A stretch of DNA of 64,000 nt, taken from NCBI GenBank assembly GCA_030765045.1, contig CM060970.1:52166076-52230075 (forward strand). The letters run 5' to 3'. The translations under genes were made by a program, and so were the position numbers. Origin of the DNA: Tenodera sinensis (lineage: Eukaryota > Arthropoda > Insecta > Mantodea > Mantidae). Positions 21,269 to 33,583 of this stretch are shown one piece after another; within the stretch, counting starts at the first letter, position 1; each line of letters starts with the position of its first letter. The notes beneath the pieces were generated by a model that saw only the letters and a list, made by a program, of their open reading frames with translations, was not told the DNA's origin and did not search any database.

Positions 21269-22496
21269 ATCTACCATTTGACAACAGTTTAACGCTAAGT
21301 GCAATATGGCGGTCCCAGCTGTACATGTGAATACTACTGGGGTATTTGTGGAATTGCTATTATGATGAAGCTGAAACACTTCAGGAACCCAACACTTTCT
21401 TAGACCTATTACTTTCAGATGTAGAATGACCATGCATTTTTAAAGAGATTCACACTTACAAAACAGACAGTACCAACCTCATTACGTCAAATTTAAAACC
21501 GATACAGAAATCAACGAGAAGGTATTGAAGCAAGTACCTTGCTTCACGTTGATCTGACCCTTGAAGCAGGATTACATAGTATTTTGTCGGTCACACGTTA
21601 TTTATACAGTTTGAAGTAACAATGCTTCCCACCGCTTATTAATACTTCGAAGTGTCTTTGAATCAGTCCTTTGTCGCCGATAAAGCTATGAGATTTCTCT
21701 TCCAGGGTATGCGTGGGTTGTGTTTTGAAAGGATGACACCAATTCTGAAGATAACGTCTTTTAATTAAGTTTCAATCTTTTTACTGTTTTCACTGAGACA
21801 TTGCCGACCAATGCATGTGTATTATGATTCGCCTGCTAAGTAAAACTGTGGTCACAATTATACACATAAAATATATTTTACTGTGATAATTTGGAGTGTT
21901 CATCTGTTTCTACACATTTAGATGTCCCAATAAATTTAGGTATGTTTACTTCGACAGACCAACGAAGAGTGACCGTTCCTTCTGACTGATGACACGCCAC
22001 AAAAACCATTGAAACTATCCCGCTTTTTAAATTCACGGGGCTACTCCCATTTTGCCTTTGCTTTCTGTATTCATTGTTTTTTATTGACACGTATTACTCT
22101 AATTATTATAACTTTTTTCTAAATTCTGGTTTTTGTAATGATTAACTTTATGTAGGCACCTATAAATTCGGTATCAGTATAAACCATAAAATCGCAATAT
22201 ATTTTAACGTTGGATAGCTATTAACATAAGAATAAATGTTTATTTCAGAACCTACCTTTTCTATAAGCTACCAAAAGGATTTAGTTATAGCAACAGCATT
22301 ACCAACGTTACTTTTCAGTTATCAGCTACATTTACTTGTGGTGGAGGATTGACGATCCAACTTATTACTGCAAACGTTGTGGATGGTTGCCTGTCGCCTT
22401 TTAATTTAACGTTACACTTCATTTTTCGTCGTGAATGGCCATAATTCCGGAATATTTCCATTATTTTTCAAGGCTAGTACGAGTACTAAAAGCGAG
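21269..22496. other. Nothing recognised
   Basis: No shared repeat was seen and no coding motif in short frames. Confidence 0.4.
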
Positions 22497-22560
22497 TAGG
22501 GAGAGGGAGGGGAAGGGGAAGGGAGGGGGAGGGGGAAGGGAAGGGAGGAGGGAGACGAGC
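22497..22560. repeat. Purine-rich GGGA/GGAA low-complexity tract
   Basis: Imperfect units of GGGA, GGGGAA and GGGAGG run over about 60 bp. Confidence 0.85.
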
Positions 22561-23418
22561 GTTAGTCTTGTTTTCTCGGCATTGCGGCATACCAACATCA
22601 CCGCATTACACTTTAGTGTATTCTGTAGGTTTAACTAACCAGACGTTCATAAAACGGCGCCTGCGTTTAAACTTTTGGTTTGGTTTAACTAATATTCCAG
22701 TCAACAACTTTTATAATACCGGGTCTAACTAATTTACCTTCTCATTTTATAAATACGTGCAGTTCCTCGCGTGCTTTTGAAGCTTTTCAGCCAGAGTTAA
22801 CTACACGCGCCTGGGAGAGAGATTCTCAATATTGTTTGACTTCCAGTTCCTGGTCTTGGCAGAGGTTTACAAGAGTCCTTAGCAAATTCCTTCTGTTTGT
22901 GGCTCTCAGCTGATGAGCAAAACCAAGCCAGCGAGGTACCAATTAAATTAAATGCCTCTGTTACTCGGATTAGATGACATTTCCAAAGCTCGGGGGAGAT
23001 CTATTTCTACATTGCTTGTTTTGCTTTGGCAATTAGCTCTAAAAATACGCTCTTTCTATACCAAGTTATGCTGTATGTATGCTTTATCAGAACGCACTTC
23101 ATACAGGTTTCTCGATTTAAACTCATTTGGATAATAGCTGTGCATCAATGAATAAACATATGGCTGCGACGGAAAAGCATGATCACTGTCAAGTATTTTT
23201 ATAAGCTGAAACCAAACTAGCACAAGAGTATCACATTACTTGCTGTACAAAGGTAATGTGCTTGGTGTTTCTAAAGTATTGATGTACTGCATTTGGCATA
23301 AAAAAAGAAGCTATATATAAATATCTCATTTGGAGTTTTCTGATTTTGGTGAAGCTTTTTGAAAATATGCAGGTTTTTCTGTTAACAGCATATTTCAAAC
23401 ATGAAAAAAGTCTCCATA
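22561..23418. other. Nothing recognised
   Basis: Noncoding sequence up to the start of the LTR at 23419; frames of 60-80 codons have no motif. Confidence 0.4.
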
Positions 23419-23726
23419 TGTTGAGACGCAGACGTTGGGGCCAAGCTATTTTACACCACATACCAGGCGCGGCGCGCACCTATCAAAGACGCTTAAGGTC
23501 GAGCTTCCCCAAACCACTCACGCGAGCAAACACGCGATTACAATGAGCTTAGCACGTTAAAAAGGGGTTTCCAGGTCATTCGAGAAATGTCCGGTGGCCG
23601 GTTTGTTTGTAGATATTCGAGAAGGATCTGACTACATCATCGACGGTATAAAAGCTTACGGAGCGCGTGAAGTAGGCAGTCTTTGAGTCGTCAGTGTATT
23701 TGTGAGTGCGAGAAAGCCGCGCGCGG

Positions 23727-23810
<84 letters not shown>

Positions 23811-24083
23811 CTCTTCATAAAAGATATGTCGCGTAGAACAGAAGAGGTCTTAATGAGTGCTGAGTGATTGTATAGTCTGAGTTAGTGTATGTGGGACAGA
23901 GAAAGTGAAGAAAGACAATGAAAGGACCGAGTCAAGGTTACGAGAACACAACAGTTGAAAGTTGTAAATCACGAAAGATTGTAGTAATGTCAGTAGACAG
24001 TAGACCTGTGTTTTTGTGCAAAAGTTTAGAAGGAAAATAAAGTGATAGAGAAGTAAATACTGATTTTGTCGTTTTGCCATTAA
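23419..24083 (+). repeat. LTR-A, near full length, with promoter and poly(A) signal
   Basis: The left part matches the 40206-40715 copy (GCCAAGCTATTTTACACCAC and ACCAGGCGCGGC). TATAAAA lies at 23647-23653, preceded by GACTACATCATCGACGG. A poly(A) signal AATAAA lies at 24036-24041. The end is GATTTTGTCGTTTTGCCATT. A (GT)n microsatellite has expanded inside it at 23728-23807. The terminal dinucleotides are degraded. No primer binding site or internal genes follow. Confidence 0.82.
23728..23807. repeat. (GT)n microsatellite, about 40 units
   Basis: Uninterrupted GT units over about 80 bp inside the LTR. It corresponds to the GTGTGTATGTGCGCGCGCAC region of the solo LTR at 11582-12172, so it grew from an element-internal seed. 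Confidence 0.97.
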
Positions 24084-25328
24084 TACATAATGTCTTGTAT
24101 TTGAAGTAATGCAATGATAAGCTTCTCGGAAAATTCCTCCTGCCCATAGGAACCTTTTTAAAAATTGCTCAATGTTAAAGAATGAAATGGGAGGAATAAT
24201 ATTCAAATGATCCAGGGTTCCCCTAAGCCGAGAGACATATTTTAAGAATATACAGAGGAAAAAAAGGTAACGGTATTCGAACTTGGATTCTTTACGTTAT
24301 ACTAGGTTATACTTCTGACACACTCTCTCTCATAATGAAAATGGATTTCGATTGGGTACATTCTGTACAAGATACTGTAATAAAAAGCTTTATTCATTTT
24401 TCTTTTTGTTATTGAGTTTTATACAACTGGGAACTATAAAGGACAAATTGAAAGTTATTGTGCAATAGGCAATCAGAAGTGGTTAAAATATACAGAATAC
24501 GTTTTTTGGTATGTACGTATTATGTATATCTATATATTGGATATTCATATCACGACTCAAAGTTTCACCTCAAGTCTAAAACAATCGTATAAATGAAAAA
24601 ATAGACGGTAGTAGTGGAACTTGTGTCATCTATCCACACATAATAAAAGCACATAGGCTGGATGGCACCCTAATGCCATCTACCGTCACAAAGGCAGAGC
24701 TACAGCTGTCCTTCGCTGATCCCTCTTTGTACAGGTGCCGAAGCAATATAGTATGGTATGGGGATGAGAAACTCAAGGCTCACTGGTCCCCATACACCGA
24801 TTACAAGGTATTTCCTGACTTTCACGATATTACTAGTAGTTAAAGCGATGCAAAAGAAATAGAGGAAAAAACTAATAATGTGCAATAATAAATACATCAC
24901 ACTTAGTGCAAAAGTATTTTAACAGACCTCGCTAAAGAGAAGCAACGAAAATAGCCTAGTTTTGTGTTGTATGGGAGTAACGAATAACTGGTGCGAATGT
25001 TTGCTTGCTCCAAGGAATCAGTATTTCCCGTGTACACTAGAGGTCTACTTGGTCGTTGGGTAGTTCATTGCTGTCTCTAGGCAGCTCCAGAGATGGAACA
25101 GATTTTCAAACCTGCAACTTTTAGGGATTTCCGTGCGTCTCTGTAACCTCTCTGCCTGAGGCTTCTTGTGGTTCCTTCACTTCATCCCTTCCTCCTGAGG
25201 GAGCCTCAACGTCAGTCTTAGTGTGGAACTGTGGTTCTGTGTTGTATAATCTATACCTGTACTGTAAGTACGTGGCAGAGAAATACATTTTTTTCTGGTT
25301 TCCGGGAGTACAAAAATATTGAAATCTC

Positions 25329-25330
<2 letters not shown>
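24084..25330. other. Nothing recognised
   Basis: AT-rich sequence without a repeat match or coding homology. Confidence 0.4.
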
Positions 25331-25361
<31 letters not shown>

Positions 25362-25375
25362 GGTGGGGGGGGGGG
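25331..25375. repeat. Poly(T) 29 followed by a G-rich run
   Basis: 29 T are followed by GCGG, T and about 11 G. A poly(T) run can mark the 3' end of a minus-strand retroelement to its left, but none was recognised. Confidence 0.9.
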
Positions 25376-25581
25376 CGTGAAATGTAATACTTGCTCTGAA
25401 TTTTCAGAATAGTTAAGGCTACTGCAATACTGTCTTGCACTTCATTCAAATTTCTAGGAGCTGAGTCCAGAAAATGAAAAGGCGAAACTTATTCATAGTA
25501 ACCTCGTACCCTGCAGCAAACGATGTTCTTGTTTATTTACATCAAGGCACCATCACACTGAATTTACGTTTACCTCGCAAT

Positions 25582-25863
25582 GTACGGCCATGGAAAAAAT
25601 TATTGAGCACATTAGGAGAGCACAATATTTCCAACTCCCACGTCGGGTTGCAGTGTGGTTTACACAAGTCGATATTTCCAACATGCAGCTGAGTTCATTG
25701 ATAGTTCCTATTATCATCTGATGGGCACACAATTGGCTGTGTCCGACAGACGATGACATATGGATCGGCGACTATCAATATACTCGACTGCATGTTGGAA
25801 ATATCAACTTGTGCATACCGCACTGCAACGCGACGTGGGATTTCATTTTTTCCATGGCTGTAT
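25582..25863. repeat. Foldback element Rep-B, copy 2
   Basis: The left arm 25582-25720 and right arm 25747-25863 are imperfect inverted repeats around a loop of about 26 bp. Both carry GATATTTCCAACATGCAG (or complement), CCCACGTCGSGTTGCAGTG and CCATGGAAAAAAT. The right arm lacks about 28 bp that the left arm keeps. Copy 1 at 12718-12969 has the reverse pattern. Confidence 0.75.
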
Positions 25864-25865
25864 AA

Positions 25866-26430
25866 CGGACGTGGGTTTCGGCACTTGCAGGCCTATGGCC
25901 GTTAGTAACTACACTCCACAAGAGAGTGCCCCTAGAGGGAGAGGTGAGGTGACCTGCAAGGGGAACATCGATTCAGGGGTCACGACAGATCAGAGGGTAG
26001 GGTCCGTAACAGTTTCAGATTGAAGCTCCACTTCAGCGTTGCACCCTCATCCTTGTGATTTGGACATCCTCCTGAAAGATTCAGAAACCGGAGACACCGC
26101 CGGGGATGGAGGTTTTGGAGATCATGCCTTTTCCCTGCCATGCAGCGCCGAGGCACATGCTGCCACAGACTACGCTGAAAGAACCAAGCGGATGAAGGGT
26201 GAATTGAAGTGAGAAGTGAGGTCAAATGGAGAGAGAAGGAAGTCGGTGAATGCATTCGACTAGCAATAGAATAAAATAGGTTACAGGGGGGTGGGCCATG
26301 GAAGTCGCACCTCCGACCTTCCGAATGTGGACTACTACACGCCTGTGCTTGGTGCGGAATATGGATGGATAGTTATGAAGTAATTTGAAAGGAAGAGGAG
26401 AAAGGCTTACACCACCTAGCAAGATACCCG
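25866..26430. repeat. Unclassified GC-richer sequence, probable old repeat
   Basis: The stretch is clearly GC-richer than its neighbourhood. TGAAGCTCCACTTCAGCG at 26021 has a near match, TGAAGCTCCACCGCAGCG, at 29051. No Pol III boxes were identified. Frames here have no recognisable motif. Confidence 0.35.
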
Positions 26431-27102
26431 ACGCCGTATAAAATCCTAATGGTTATGGTATACATAAAATAAAATCACAGTAAACGGAGGAGGAAAATAA
26501 TCTCTTAATAGAGCTAGAGATCGAAAGCCGTAAAAATGCAAAATCAAAAGAGGATGGAAATAAACCCAAGAACGGATATCAAAAGATGAATTAAAGGCGA
26601 ATCCAATAAGCTGAGTGTTTTTTCAAATACATTTTTCGCTCTTCTTTGCTGCAAAGGAGAAGGGTGGGGAAATGTATTTTATAGGATGAAAATCTCTTGC
26701 TATGTAATAAATCGGAAGAAACCTCGATAATATCACAAAAATTTAGCCATAAAGAATTTCTGCAAAGCAAGCGTTGGATTCATCAGGGACCGAGCAAATG
26801 AAAAAGTTAAGGGATGGATGTCACCGCCAAGTTCCATCACGTTTTGTGATTTTGTTATTAATTCCCGGCACTTCAGAAACCAATACTGCACATTCCAACA
26901 GGACAGTGCACAGACTCATAAACCAAGAAACACACAATATTCGCGGCTCATATCTGCTGGGGCAGCAGCAGATCAGTCTTGTTGATAAGGGCTAAAGTAT
27001 AAATAGCAGTACATTTCTAACCAATGATAAGAGAGCGGTTTAAGAAATTTGAGTTGCATTCATACAAGGAAAATAATTGTTAGCATGTACAGGGGTGGTC
27101 TT
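26431..27102. other. Nothing recognised
   Basis: AT-rich, no repeat match. Confidence 0.4.
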
Positions 27103-27110
27103 TACAGGCT

Positions 27111-27340
27111 TCGGCAGAGTGGCTGGGCCATTCGCTTCTCACCAAAGCGCCCCGGGTTCGATCTCAGGCAACCGCATGTGGGATTGTGGTCGACGAAGCG
27201 GCGCTGGGGCGGGTTTCCTCCGAGTTCTCCGGTTTACCCGCCATCTCATTCCACCGGTGCTCATCTTCATTCCTGTATCATTAGTGTCACCGCCTGCGGT
27301 GCCGTAGTAGTAAATGTGGGCGTTAAACACTACAAAAACA
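27111..27340 (+). repeat. SINE-B, plus strand, with 8-bp target duplication
   Basis: The head starts just inside the A box (TTCGGCAGAGTGGCTGGGCC) with a B box CGGGTTCGATCTCAG. The body follows that of 18548-18790 to GCGTTAAACACTACAAAAAC. TACAGGCT occurs at 27103-27110 and 27341-27348. The first few bases of the head are missing or diverged. Confidence 0.9.
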
Positions 27341-27460
27341 TACAGGCTGCGTCCTAAACCTTTTGACACCTGAACTGACAAGGAGTGTATGCTTTCAATC
27401 CGTTTAAGGCTTCACGAATGTTCTCCAACGTTCTCCAAAACCATACCAAAAGATCACTAC

Positions 27461-27463
<3 letters not shown>

Positions 27464-27512
<49 letters not shown>
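27464..27512. repeat. Poly(A) tract, 49 bp
   Basis: A pure A run ends exactly where Rep-A starts (its own AAAAA 5' end merges with the tract). The upstream 115 bp, 27349-27463, may be the 3' end of an unrecognised retroelement with this tail. Confidence 0.95.
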
Positions 27513-27515
<3 letters not shown>

Positions 27516-28370
27516 CATGTGTTCCACTCACAGGACTTTCTCTACTCTTGTACTAACCATTCTAACAAACTCTTATTCCTATTTCTCCGTGTTAGTTAAG
27601 ATAAACATTCGTACAAATTATCTTATTGCTTATTTCCTTGTAGGTGCAAGGGGAATATTAGAATACAGCAGGCTTTCTGCAATAGTGAAATGTTTTAAAG
27701 CTTTGAGATTCTGTTGTCTTTGCACATTTAATATATAAAAAATGAACAACGATGATCCATTTCACGAAAGTTCTAAATTTTCCGAAACTCACACACATAA
27801 CAAGGAATATCTCCGAAATGGTTCACCCTACAAGAAAATTTATTGAGACATAAATTGTGTATTTTAGCAAGATCTACATTTTTTGTATAGTATAATTGGA
27901 TCTATCTCTAACCGTTTACCAGTTATGCAAAAGTCGTCCAGAGTAAATACGACTACAGGGGCTATAGCCAGAAAATTCAAGATATACATTTCATTTGTCA
28001 TAAAAATATCTCAAACATATGACATTTTAATCAAAATTGTTGGAGCCATTTTCAATAAAATCAAAATTTTCAAAAAATTTTCCATGTAAAGGGTAGTTTA
28101 GGGTGGGGCTATTTTCTTCAAAACCTTCGTGTCGCATCCTTGAAAGACATTAAACTTAAATACCAACTTTGGTTTTTAACCAACTTTTTGTTTTTGAGCT
28201 ATGCTGTCCACAGACTGACAGACTGACAAAGACACACACAGGTACCTTTTTCTAAAAATGCTTTTTTTTTGGATTCAGGGGGTCTCAAAATATATATTTC
28301 CGGAGAAATCTCGACATTGAATTTTTGGGTGGAATACAATACTTACCCTACTTACCAGTAGAGAAAGTAA
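27508..28370 (+). repeat. Rep-A, full-length copy
   Basis: The second complete plus-strand copy, 863 bp and collinear with 12979-13835. It starts AAAAATCTCATGTG and has ACTTTCTCTACT about 25 bp in, a GACAAAGACACACACAGG tract near 28227, and ends with CTTACCAGTAGAGAAAGTAA. It inserted next to, or into, a poly(A) tract. Confidence 0.95.
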
Positions 28371-28789
28371 CTAGTTAATCATATATTGATGCTCTGGTTT
28401 TAATTCAAGTAATTTGCACAGCATAGTATATGTGAGATGGGCTGAAAATTGGCAAGAAGCTTGTGATCTTTGTTAGGTGTAGGGATAAACACCAAAGTGG
28501 AGGTTTACCAAATGTTCTGCTATTGTGTGTCGTTAAAACTCTGGTAAGCATGTTCAGATGTTTGCTGATGATAGCTTATCTGATATTATCTGAGTTGCCG
28601 TGGAATAATTCTTTTAATTCTTTTAACGCAAGTTCTCCTCGTTCTGATTACTATAAGCAAATATGTGTCATAAATCCAAATTCCAAGAACATTGCTTAAC
28701 ACGAAAAAATTCATGATCGTAGGTATCTGGTACGTGGATACGAGATATCAATGGGGTTGGTGAGTACCAAAGAGAGCCTGAAATACGTT
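28371..28789. other. Nothing recognised
   Basis: No repeat match; the 78-codon frame at 28463-28699 has no motif. Confidence 0.4.
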
Positions 28790-29085
28790 TTGTCTGTTAT
28801 GGAGGGGATTCCGGCACATCAGAACCCGGGAGGAAGGATGAGATGAAAGTACGCTACAGGCGGCCAGAAGTCATCCCAGGCGGAACTACTACCTTGGGTC
28901 CCTAACAGGTGCAAATAGTTCTTTAGCCCAAGTTCCTAAGTCGTCACAAAGAGCGCACCACCGAGCCAAGCTGGGCTGATAAACCAGTCCACCTGGTGGG
29001 CGGCCAGCCGACCGCAGCGCCTCACCTCAGCTGAACACCATTTTCAGAGCTGAAGCTCCACCGCAGCGCATCCTACCGGCGACGT
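28790..29085. repeat. Unclassified GC-richer sequence
   Basis: A GC-richer patch ending directly at the LTR-A fragment. It shares an 18-base near match with 26021 (TGAAGCTCCAC..CAGCG). Its right end may be the missing 5' part of the LTR or a separate repeat. Confidence 0.3.
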
Positions 29086-29089
29086 GATG

Positions 29090-29569
29090 AGACAACCTGA
29101 AAAGCTCGGATAGAGATAGAATCCAGTGGCAGCAGTATTTTAGAAGTTCGGGAAAGGACGGTGTTAGTGTGTACGTCAGAGAACCGACGTACATGGAGGA
29201 ACAGCGAAGCAGTTAAAGAGTGTTGAATGATTGTATCATCAGTCGGCTGTACGGTCGTGCCAAAAATGAAGAAATATAGAAATGAGTGAGTCAAGGTTCC
29301 GAGAAGAAAACAGTTGCGTGTTGTAATATCACGAAAGACTGTAGACTGTCTTAACGTCAGTAAAACAGAAATATGGTAGAGGAGGATTTGCTCTAATATT
29401 TTTAAAGAGAATACTCCAACATTTTATTCATAAGTATATCAATATGTGTAACTTTTCTTGGTTCTGATTTAAATTCATTTACTTCTTATTTAAGAGTTCG
29501 CGTGCATTTAGTTTTGGAAGAAAATAGGTTAAAGTAATCAGATTGGACTTGTGTCATTTTTGTCACATT
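29090..29569 (+). repeat. LTR-A, rearranged copy
   Basis: GAGTGAGTCAAGGTTCCGAG, GTTGTAATATCACGAAAGAC and TGTAGACTGTCTTAACGTC match LTR-A up to about 29385. About 130 bp of unrelated sequence follows. The LTR 3' end then resumes at 29515 with TTTTGGAAGAAAATA and ends ATTTTTGTCACA at 29569. The middle therefore holds an insertion or replacement. Confidence 0.75.
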
Positions 29570-30627
29570 ATGATGAAATGAATGGCAAAGTAAAATTCTT
29601 AAATGGCCATGAAGTGCAAGAATGAATAAATGGATGTACTCACAAAGTAATGTACAGTGAACCATTTCTGCAAATGTGTATCTCGATTATAATGAAATAA
29701 ATAGAAAAAATATGCTTTTATAAAACTAATTTTAGAAGCTATATGTAATAACCACAGTAGTTACAGAATATCATGTGAATACAACTTTCTCAAGGATTGC
29801 AAAGACGATTTACTTAAACTTTGCTTTCGGCTTCTTAATTACAAAGAAACGCTGTTCAGACTGTCAAAGAATCTGTTTGTAGCGTGTTCAGGTAAGCAAG
29901 CAGAACCTAACTCCTGCATGAGACAATTACAACTTTCACGTCGCGTTAATGAGTGAAGCAATGTTAGAAATTCCTGTGAATTCCAGGAATTTTCCCTTTC
30001 GTGTAAAGAGAGCTAGCTACTGCTGGGAATTGCTTAGCAAGAAGAATAAACGTTACGCCCCGCTGATAAGGGTGCCTCTTTCCGTTTCCAGCGTTCACCG
30101 TCTGAAAGTTAAAGTCTAGCAACACAAATTAAATTAAATTGTAAACTCCAATAACGAACTGAAAATATTTTGTTACATCGTGTTCGTTGAGTTTGGCTTT
30201 CCTGGTAACAAGAGACAGTAACTTGCTTTCATTTGCCATTGTGACCTGAATTAAAATGTATGTGCTTCTTTTGTTTTAGAACTGTATAAATCTACAAAAG
30301 AATGACTGTATTAAGCCCCAGCTTGAACCACTTTCAACAAATATTTGAACAAGTCGGCACAGACGCACACTGTACTAGCTGTAGCAGAATGAGAACCGAG
30401 GGTGAATTTCATCTAAAAATCGATTGAATGTATGGGCTAACGAGGCTTCCATAACATGTCCAAGAATATAAGATCTGCTCCACAACAAGCAAATTCAAAT
30501 GAATAAGTTCAACATTTAACACAACGTTCCACTCAAAAATGTTTCAATGTTATACAGGGTGACAGTGATATAAACATCCGTTACTTATATTACGATTGTG
30601 CATTTAATGAAATTTTCATCACATCAA
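29570..30627. other. Nothing recognised
   Basis: AT-rich, no repeat match. Confidence 0.4.
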
Positions 30628-31066
30628 CACGGGAGCAAACATGTGACTAACAACAATGAGCGCAACGCGTAACAAAAGACTGTTGGAACATTCGAGAAGT
30701 TTCCGGCAGCCGGCGCGTTTGTATAAGTTCTAGAAAGGACCGCGTGGCATCATCCCTCTACATAAGGAAACGAGTCAACGGGTTAGAGGAGTTGTGGAAG
30801 ATACGTCACGTCGAAGTGGAAGTCTTAATGAGTGCTGAGTGATTGTATTGTCATAGTTACTGTATGAGAAACAGAAAATGAAGATGGGCAGTGAAAATAC
30901 TGAGTCAAGGCTGCGAGAAAAGTTTGTGAGTTGTAGTATTATGAAAGACTATATATATATAACTGTTTTAACGTCCGTAAAAGAGAACTGTGTATTTGTG
31001 CGAACGTTTAGAAGAAAATAAAGCGAGAAAAAAGTAATTAGACTGGACTGGTTCCATTTTATCACA
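30628..31066 (+). repeat. LTR-A, 5' truncated
   Basis: It starts in CACGGGAGCAAACATGTGAC and continues through CATTCGAGAAGTTTCCGGC, AATGAGTGCTGAGTGATTG and ACTGAGTCAAGGCTGCGAG, with a poly(A) signal AATAAA at about 31017. It ends TCCATTTTATCACA. It lacks the first 100-150 bp. A small (TA)n run near 30952-30962 is private to this copy. Confidence 0.85.
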
Positions 31067-31881
31067 ATATAAATGGTTTGTTATTTCTCTAACTGTGGGG
31101 CAAACATTGTGTAAAAATGCTGTAATGCCTTTCTAACTTAATTCAAATAAATCCACCACAATGTAATGTTAAAATGACATGCAAAGTTTAATTTCTAAGG
31201 GAAATGTGGCCGGCTGGAGGAAGAAGTAGGGAAGGTATCGCTTGTTAAAAGTAAAACTGAGATGGAAGGGAAGGGCAGGCAACAAATACATGCAACAGGT
31301 ATAAACATTGGTGGGTGGGTGGCAGCTTCAGCTGTCATTTATGGCAAGGAAATCACTAGTTTTATTTTAGCCGGGTAATCTACAAAAGAACGCAATTGTT
31401 TTGCGGAAATGAAGAGGAAGACTCATTTATTTGTGTGTTAAAACTAATTGCTATTCTTTTAGCCCGTAATGGATGGTACTAATAATGTGCATTGTTGGGA
31501 AAGTCTGTATCCCTTTATGTCAGTATTATTCTAACTATAAAATATGTAGTTTCGGTTGTTTGCTTTTTCGGCTTCCTTAATTATGGAAAACTGAATCGTT
31601 ATTATATGAACGAATACATTATTTCAGCAACATTCACACCTGTCCGATATAACATTTCAATTCGTGTGGACTTGCCCAAGATGGTGTCCACTTCAGCGGT
31701 ACGGTAAACACACTGGACGAGTGTTTTGTTTGCATCTGAGGGCAGTGCTGGCCTCGAAAAACACGCCAATCAGGTGTTTTGTTTTTAACTCAGTACACTG
31801 AGCACTCGAAGCACACGTCGGCCGGGTAGAATAAACTCCGTTGGAATGTGCCAGGAATAAACCTGAGAATATACTATACGG
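31067..31881. other. Nothing recognised
   Basis: No repeat match; a 71-codon frame at 31492-31707 shows no motif. Confidence 0.4.
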
Positions 31882-32330
31882 TATATCTCTTACGGTTTAC
31901 GAATCATGCCAAAGTCATCAAGAGTAAACAGGACTACATGGGTCATAGCCAGAAAATTGAAAATATGCATTTCATTTAGCATATAAATAACTTGTACATA
32001 TAGCATTTTAATAAAAATCATGAGAGCTAATTTTTAGGAAATCAACAGTTCACAAAAATCTTCCATGTAAAGGTAATTTAAGGTGGAGGAACTTTCTTCA
32101 AAATCTTGAAATATATTAAACTTAAGTACCAACTTCAATTTTTAACCGAGCTTTTGTTTTTGAGTTATACCGTCCAGACACACACACACACATCGGATAG
32201 TTTTCTAAAAATACTTTTAGGGATTCCGGGGTCCTCAAAACTCGAATTTCTCGTGAAATCTTCATATCGAATGTTTGGATCAAATGGAATATTTCCCCTA
32301 CTTACTATATGTAGTAAAAAAAGTAAAAAG
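31882..32330 (+). repeat. Rep-A, 3' half
   Basis: It runs from TATCTCTTACGGTTTACG to TAGTAAAAAAAGTAAAAAG. The (AC) tract is short (ACACACACACACATC). The terminal hairpin arms are visible as CCCCTACTTACTATATGTAG. Confidence 0.88.
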
Positions 32331-33002
32331 TGCACGTTTTAATCTAGAATACCAAATTTAAAAATATATTAATATATGCAGACAAAAGTTTTTTTTTTTT
32401 TTTTTAATTATGAATTCGAGAAAATTCTGATATTTGCAACGCCTCCTTCTGCTCAGGGTTATATAAATGGCCAATTACCCTTATTTTCTCCTGCCATAAC
32501 AAAAATAGTTTCGGGGGAGTAGGACGTAATGAGTTAAAAAGCCTAAATTGAAATTTGTAAGCATTTTTTACAAAATTTCACCGATCAATACCCTTAAAAG
32601 TTAAGGCACACAGTCCTTAAGATGCGGGTGTATGCTTCACTTGTTACATATAATGAATTATTGTATTACCTATAGCCAATCAAGTGCGGCTAGAAAGAAA
32701 TGGCTTTCAGTGAAGGTTTTGTGAACTCTGGAAGCTGAGAACGGTTTCCATACTGCATATAAAGTATTTCCCTTGCACCAACCACATCTTGTGACAGCTT
32801 ATGAAATATGAGGTAAGCCAAAAGAATAAGTTTTCCAATTTTATTACTTGGAAACCAAGGAGCGTAGCGCGCGGCAAATTTGTATCCGCTAGTATGTCGT
32901 TAGATTATAGGTCTCGTGCGATTTGTTCCTTCCTCCGTGTGCATATTCCTTATCTTCAGGAAGTGAGCCTGGTTGATTTTAAATCTGTTATTTTGATATA
33001 TT
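32331..33002. other. Nothing recognised; short T run
   Basis: A T run lies at 32391-32405. No repeat or coding match. Confidence 0.4.
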
Positions 33003-33122
33003 AAGCTCTTGCAATTTACCAGTTATACAAAAGGCATTCAGGATCAATAGAACTTCAGGGCTATTCGTAGAAAATTCAAGATTTACACAGCATATAAACA
33101 TGCAATTTTAAACAAAATTTGC
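33003..33122 (+). repeat. Rep-A fragment, middle
   Basis: CAATTTACCAGTTATACAAA, then GGCTATTCGTAGAAAATTC and AACATGCAATTTTAAAC. Diverged and short. Confidence 0.55.
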
Positions 33123-33583
33123 ACGCTCTTAAACTGCTGTGGTTCTCTGCGTCCCATCCTATATTGGGCGTGAAAGATTTTAATTTTCCTCAAAGGCCTC
33201 TATCAGGCTTGAGGTTCTTTTAGGTTAAGTTAAAATGCATGCTTTGTCACTGATTCGCTGTGTTAAACATTTGCTAGTTTATCTTCGTGATTGGTTTGAA
33301 TTTTCAAATATACATATAAAATCACTATTCTTTCTTTTTCTCTTCATGGAGAACTAAGGGAAGAACAAGATCGCATTAATAAAATACAATTGAAACTGGA
33401 AATACTGCAATATAAACAAAATAGAAAATCTAATTTTCTAGCTTACGTTCCTGATTTACTGTGATATCTATGTAAAGTTTTCAAGAAAATGTCGCACACA
33501 AATACAGATTGGCTACGCATTTGCATTTTTGCTATCGGGAATTTCTCCACCAATTCTAGACTAGTTTGGTGTGCTACTTGCAT

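Noticed and set aside
23576..23818. Minus-strand frame with a Thr-His run
   Set aside because: It is a translation of the GT tract inside LTR-A.
27049..27357. 102-codon plus-strand frame
   Set aside because: It is a read-through of SINE-B.
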